From Treponema sp. (GTDB taxonomy: Bacteria; Spirochaetota; Spirochaetia; Treponematales; Breznakiellaceae), in contig WQXC01000065.1 in assembly GCA_009785045.1 (NCBI GenBank), positions 1 through 9,515 of the forward strand: a stretch of 9,515 nucleotides of DNA, in the 5' to 3' direction. The notes beneath the pieces were generated by a model. It was given only the letters and a program-made list of their open reading frames with translations, ran no database searches and was not told the DNA's origin. Of this stretch, positions 6,128 through 9,515 are shown one piece after another (the first letter of the stretch is position 1; each line of letters opens with the position of its first letter). Position numbers and translations under genes: made by a program.

Positions 6128-7443
6128 TACTCTAATATCGGCACTTTAAGGGTTCTTCCTTCGTGAAGAATGTCATTTAACCGCATTCCGTTTGCCTCTG
6201 CCAGAGACTGGGGGTCAATGCCATACCTTCTTCCCAGAGACCAGAATGTCTCGCCTTTTTGCACAACATGACTGCCATTTATATTTGCGCCTGCCGCCGA
6301 TACTGCTGCTGCCGGCATTCCTGCAGGCACATTGCCAAAAGCCGGAATAATTACTGTTTCCCCGATTCTTAGATACCGGTTTGAGATACCGGGATTGTGC
6401 TGTTCAATCATATTTACAGGCGTATTGTAATGCCTGGACATTGACCATAATGTGTCGCCAAGGCGGACGACATGATAATGATAGCGAATCAATTTTTTGT
6501 CATCCTGCTCCAGGATTTGGGTTATCTGTTCTATGTGGGAGGTGGGAATTTTCAATCTGTAACTATTATCTGCAGGGCTTATACCATGAAGCAGTTCTGC
6601 GTTAAGACTGCGCAATAAGTCCCTGGAGATTCCAGTCTCGTCGGCAAGCATATCGATAGAAACCTGGCGCGGTAGCGGTATTGCCGTCCACTCAAATCTT
6701 TCGTGCCAGATATTTATTCCGTATTTTCTGGGCTGCGAAATTACATAAACTGCGGCTATAAGTTTCGGCACAAAGTGGGTAGTTTCCTGCCTTAAATCGT
6801 TTCTTCTTACAAGTTCCCAATAATCGCGCCTTCCGGTTCTTTGAATAGTCCGGCTGATTGCGCCAAGACCGCTGTTATACGCCGCCAGTGCAAGTTCCCA
6901 GCTGCCGAGTGTTTTGTAATTATCCTGAAGTTTTAAAAGAGCGCCCGTTGTAGATTTTACAAAATCACGCCTTTCATCGATAAGGTCAGTTACCCTCATG
7001 TTGTACGGCGAAATGCTGTTCATCATAAACTGCCAGAGCCCTACAGCGCCGGATCTGCTTCTTGCTGTTATCAAAAAACCCGATTCAATGATGGGAAGAT
7101 ACGCCAGTTCCGGTGGTAATTGCAGCCGTTTAACTTCTTCCCTGATAAACGGCAGATAAATATTTCCCCGTTCCAGAATAGCGTTTAGAGTGGCAATTCC
7201 ATGAGGACTTGAATACTGCGTTATATAGTGCTTTGTCAGCGGCTGCTCAAGAGCATAAGAAGTAATAAGGGAGTTTTCTGCCTGCAAAACAGGCAAAAGT
7301 GAATTAAACGAATAAAGGGGTAGTGAAGGATCCGGCGCTATTTCCCGCATCGGCCTGGTGCCTTCATTGGCAAACAAACTCCCCGTTAAGAACACCAGAA
7401 ACAGAAAAATCAAAATTTTTCTCCGTAGTAAATTCCTGCCCAC
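6127..7443 (-). CDS. Membrane-targeted lytic transglycosylase with two LysM domains (MltD-like)
   Basis: This protein cuts the glycan strands of peptidoglycan in the periplasm. From the GTG at 7443 it has 438 residues: a signal peptide (basic RNLLRRK, hydrophobic 10-21, cleavage near LFA, 23-25); an SLT domain (about 100-245) with catalytic Glu120 in PIIESGF, GLWQFM (135-140) and AAYNSG (187-192); a spacer; LysM1 (about 322-367); an Ala/Gly/Pro linker (370-390); and LysM2 (about 392-436) with GETFWSLGRRYG. LysM domains bind GlcNAc-rich glycan. The order matches MltD-type enzymes, but there is no lipobox Cys. The GTG has no spaced ribosome site and overlaps the upstream gene by 34 nt. A TTG at 7413 has GGAG 7 nt upstream and a TTGA overlap with that gene's stop, but would lose the basic part of the signal. 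The function is firm and the start is open. Confidence 0.9.
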   Translation of the reverse strand: MGRNLLRRKILIFLFLVFLTGSLFANEGTRPMREIAPDPSLPLYSFNSLLPVLQAENSLITSYALEQPLTKHYITQYSSPHGIATLNAILERGNIYLPFIREEVKRLQLPPELAYLPIIESGFLITARSRSGAVGLWQFMMNSISPYNMRVTDLIDERRDFVKSTTGALLKLQDNYKTLGSWELALAAYNSGLGAISRTIQRTGRRDYWELVRRNDLRQETTHFVPKLIAAVYVISQPRKYGINIWHERFEWTAIPLPRQVSIDMLADETGISRDLLRSLNAELLHGISPADNSYRLKIPTSHIEQITQILEQDDKKLIRYHYHVVRLGDTLWSMSRHYNTPVNMIEQHNPGISNRYLRIGETVIIPAFGNVPAGMPAAAVSAAGANINGSHVVQKGETFWSLGRRYGIDPQSLAEANGMRLNDILHEGRTLKVPILE

Positions 7444-8480
7444 TCCCAGCGGCCGTGTATTTCCGGATCCTGCGGGAAGTAGATTTTTCTAAAGTACAAA
7501 TACCAGGTATTAAGTGAATACGCCCAGCCGGTAGTTCTTAAAAATGCCTCTGTGGCATTGGAAGAAGCGTCCAGCGAAGGGGCGTATCTAATCCGGTTAT
7601 TGTACATGAATTGAGCCAGATTAAACCTTGTCATTCCAATATCGTCAGTTTCTACCTGTTCCCATGAGCGGGCGAAGAAATTCGCTTTAGCCTGGTATTG
7701 CATTAATCTCCTTGCATTATTGGTATCAAGCGCGCTTTCCACAGCGCTTCTTAATGCAGGCAGGCTTTCAAAAGTCCAGTCCTTCTGTGATCTGCTAAAA
7801 TCCACCTGATGTCTGGCATGCTGGTCGGCAAGCGGGAAACCCGGGATTATTGTCCCTGTATACGGCAGATAGTTTGTGTATGCTTCGATTGCTCCGTTCC
7901 AGTCACCAACGCGTTCACAAGCCTGCCCAAGCATGAAATATGCAGTACCCAGGTCTATTTTTTCCGGAAATCTGGAAATTAACTCCCTGTAGTACCAAAC
8001 CTGGCGCTCCGGCTTGTTGTTTTGATCAATGAGGAAGCGAAGGCATACAAGGTGAATTGATTCGTCATTTATAAAAAGGTCAGGATAATTATTTATAATT
8101 AAGTCAAAATAAAGAGCAGCAATGGGTTCCGATTCCTGCTGAATATTGGCATAAGCAATCATCAGAAAATAATAGCCATTATAGGGATCTGCAGGATTGT
8201 TAATTGTTTTTGCGCTTAGAAAATGAATAAGTCTTTCGTAGTCTTTTTGCCTTGCAAAACTGTTGGCAATCTCTCTGATTACGGCAAATTCGTCTTTACT
8301 GCCGGGTTCTTCTGCCTTTAAAAGATTAAAAAGTTCTATAAGATTTTGGCGTTCTTCTGCTGATCCTGTGATATAATACGGTTCTATCCCGGAAGTCTCT
8401 AAACTGCATGATATGGCAATAAAAACCGATAATATTACTGTGAAAGCTGTTAAAAATGTGAGTTTTTTCCCCTTATCCAT
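7410..8480 (-). CDS. Predicted lipoprotein with TPR-like helical repeats
   Basis: This is a 356-residue protein of unknown function. The N-terminus has KGKK, a hydrophobic stretch (8-22) and a loose lipobox IAISC with Cys25, so it is probably lipid-anchored in the envelope. The rest is mostly alpha-helical, with TPR-like pairs: one near 65-90 (FARQKDYERLIHFL), one near 105-131 and the clearest near 177-202 (AYFMLGQACERVGDWNGAIEAY). Such repeats usually hold protein partners together. The C-terminal third (about 215-356) is rich in aromatic residues and resembles nothing I know. It is the first gene of a leftward operon with the LysM transglycosylase and the FlgP-like protein, so it may scaffold or position the murein enzyme; this is inference. 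The ATG has no Shine-Dalgarno sequence, and a palindrome lies just upstream. Confidence 0.75.
   Translation of the reverse strand: MDKGKKLTFLTAFTVILSVFIAISCSLETSGIEPYYITGSAEERQNLIELFNLLKAEEPGSKDEFAVIREIANSFARQKDYERLIHFLSAKTINNPADPYNGYYFLMIAYANIQQESEPIAALYFDLIINNYPDLFINDESIHLVCLRFLIDQNNKPERQVWYYRELISRFPEKIDLGTAYFMLGQACERVGDWNGAIEAYTNYLPYTGTIIPGFPLADQHARHQVDFSRSQKDWTFESLPALRSAVESALDTNNARRLMQYQAKANFFARSWEQVETDDIGMTRFNLAQFMYNNRIRYAPSLDASSNATEAFLRTTGWAYSLNTWYLYFRKIYFPQDPEIHGRWEWAGIYYGEKF
7421..7424 (-). promoter_or_regulatory. Ribosome binding site GGAG supporting an alternative TTG start of the transglycosylase
   Basis: On the minus strand GGAG sits 7 nt before a TTG at 7413-7411. The TTG overlaps the TGA stop of the TPR lipoprotein gene (7412-7410). 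This is the same coupled-start layout seen as GTGA and ATGA in the first operon. It competes with the GTG at 7443. Confidence 0.45.
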
Positions 8481-8485
8481 TGTTT

Positions 8486-8509
8486 ATGATACTATCATTG
8501 TGTTATCAT
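8486..8509. promoter_or_regulatory. Candidate operator: perfect palindrome plus a third half-site
   Basis: ATGATA-C-TATCAT (8486-8498) is a perfect inverted repeat with 6-bp arms and a single central base. The right arm recurs as TATCATT at 8504-8510, exactly 11 bp (one helical turn) from TATCATT at 8493-8499. The cluster lies 5 to 30 bp upstream of the minus-strand lipoprotein start, within the 88-nt gap between two divergent lipoprotein genes, where a regulator could affect both. The TATCAT read on the minus strand (8491-8486) also resembles a -10 box, which would give a transcript starting at or next to the ATG. The symmetry is seen directly; the function is inferred. Confidence 0.45.
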
Positions 8510-8568
8510 TTTGTATATGTGATCTTTCTGTTTCTCGGGGAAATTTTTTATTTTATGGATAGTTAAAA

Positions 8569-9515
8569 GTGGGTAAAAAAGTCCGGATTTTCGTATTTTT
8601 TATTTTTTTTTCCACACTATTGGTCTTCTTTTCCTGCGGATCAAGACCCGAGCCGGCGCGTGAACCCGTAGGCGAAACTGAAGATACGCAAGCATCCGCA
8701 GAACAGCAAACTATAACCCAGCCGGCAGGCAGTTTGGCCGAAGAAATCCGCACTTTGACAGAATCTGGCGTTTTGTCTTCTATGCTGCAAGCGCTTGAAT
8801 TAATCCGTACCAGGGATTTAAGCGGTGTAGATTTTGGCCGCATGATGGCAGGCATAAATACATTATTAATCAGACTTGTATACCCGGATTCCCCCGCAAG
8901 GCTGCCAGCCATTGATCTTCCGTTAACCGCAAATTACACACGTATCATAAGGGAAGCCGAAAGGGGCAATTATGTCCGTCCATCCCCAAACTCGAATGAC
9001 TTTTTTGAACATATTCTGCCTTTTCTTGTTGTAAACGAGAATACGCCGCCGGATGTTATGGCAGAAATACTTAAAGATATTGAAAAAGCCGAAGCTTTAC
9101 GTCTTAATTCGGTTCTGCCGCCTTATTTCCGGGGCCTTATTCATGAACGCGCCGGTCAGTTTGTGCAAGCTGAAGCTGCTTACAGACAGGCCTTTGGAAT
9201 CTCCCAAGAATGTTATCCTGCTCAGATAGGTATGGCACGAGTCAGAAGGCTTACCGGCGCTCCGCGGGAAGCTTCAGAAATCCTTTCTGAACTTGTTGTC
9301 AGTTACCCCGATAGCATTCAGGTTAAAAGAGAACGTGCTATAACATTCTTTGAGAATAAAGACTGGTCAAGAGCATTGCCGGCTGTTGACGAAATCCTGC
9401 TTTCAGATCCCAGAGACGGGGAATTGCTGCTTATAAGAGCATCTATCCTGATAGAACAAGGACAGTATTCCCAGGCAAACGCTTCCCTGGACAGCTACGC
9501 GCCGATTAACCCGAA
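8569..9515 (+). CDS. Predicted TPR lipoprotein, 3' truncated
   Basis: This open frame runs off the window end with 315 complete codons and no stop. The GTG at 8569 is the best start: a TAG at 8560-8562 closes the frame upstream, and the ATG at 8555 is in another frame and ends after three codons. The ribosome site is weak (GGA, 8557-8559). The N-terminus is a lipoprotein signal: GKKVR, a phenylalanine-rich core (8-21) and the loose lipobox VFFSC with Cys23. A low-complexity Glu/Gln/Pro/Ala tether follows (24-56). A helical region (57-175) of no known family leads to TPR-like repeats from about 183 on: PYFRGLIHERAGQFVQAEAAYRQAF, then units near 216-245, 252-280 and 285-310. It would sit on a membrane face and bind protein partners. 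It is divergent from another TPR lipoprotein gene and may share its control region. The role is unknown; treponemes carry TPR lipoproteins of this general kind. Confidence 0.82.
   Translation, partial: MGKKVRIFVFFIFFSTLLVFFSCGSRPEPAREPVGETEDTQASAEQQTITQPAGSLAEEIRTLTESGVLSSMLQALELIRTRDLSGVDFGRMMAGINTLLIRLVYPDSPARLPAIDLPLTANYTRIIREAERGNYVRPSPNSNDFFEHILPFLVVNENTPPDVMAEILKDIEKAEALRLNSVLPPYFRGLIHERAGQFVQAEAAYRQAFGISQECYPAQIGMARVRRLTGAPREASEILSELVVSYPDSIQVKRERAITFFENKDWSRALPAVDEILLSDPRDGELLLIRASILIEQGQYSQANASLDSYAPINP

Noticed and set aside
8553..8912. Antisense frame of 119 codons opposite the start of the rightward lipoprotein
   Set aside because: The plus-strand frame has a lipoprotein signal and TPR repeats and explains the region. 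The antisense product has no recognisable feature.

Overview
The window looks like a spirochaete chromosome, most likely a Treponema-type bacterium. This is inference from four things: two predicted lipoproteins with loose, phenylalanine/isoleucine-rich lipoboxes of the spirochaetal kind; an OmpA-family protein whose peptidoglycan-binding loop reads GHAALAG, a form I associate with treponemes; a diderm envelope gene set; and moderate GC with AT-rich gaps. Nothing in the sequence proves the species. I see no rRNA, tRNA, CRISPR array, insertion sequence or phage gene. Coding density is very high, and the only real gaps are about 75 nt (3011-3085) and 88 nt (8481-8568).

Region 1 (1-3010, + strand) is a tightly coupled three-gene transport operon. 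The first gene, cut off at its 5' end, encodes a fused two-domain ABC ATPase of the energy-coupling factor (ECF/CbiO) type. It is followed, with a GTGA overlap, by a membrane protein that looks like an ECF substrate-binding S component. That is followed, with an ATGA overlap, by a cytoplasmic amidohydrolase-2 family metal-dependent hydrolase. The layout suggests uptake of a small molecule and then its hydrolysis or decarboxylation. The substrate cannot be read from sequence, and no transmembrane T component lies in the window, so it may sit just upstream. The two ATPase halves are degenerate in a complementary way, leaving one canonical and one degenerate nucleotide site.

Region 2 (3086-5259, + strand) holds a secreted OmpA-family protein and, overlapping it by 1 nt, a bile acid:sodium symporter (BASS) family transporter. 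Region 3 (5243-8480, - strand) is a convergent three-gene envelope operon read from right to left: a TPR-like lipoprotein, a lytic transglycosylase with two LysM domains, and a small exported protein resembling the FlgP/LPP20-type family. Its last gene overlaps the 3' end of the BASS gene by 17 bp, with no visible terminator between them.

Region 4 (8569-end, + strand) is a second TPR lipoprotein, transcribed divergently from the first and truncated by the window end. The divergent gap contains a perfect 13-bp palindrome plus a third half-site one helical turn away, a candidate operator. Regions 2 to 4 together read as a cell-envelope and peptidoglycan locus. Region 1 is a separate nutrient-acquisition module.
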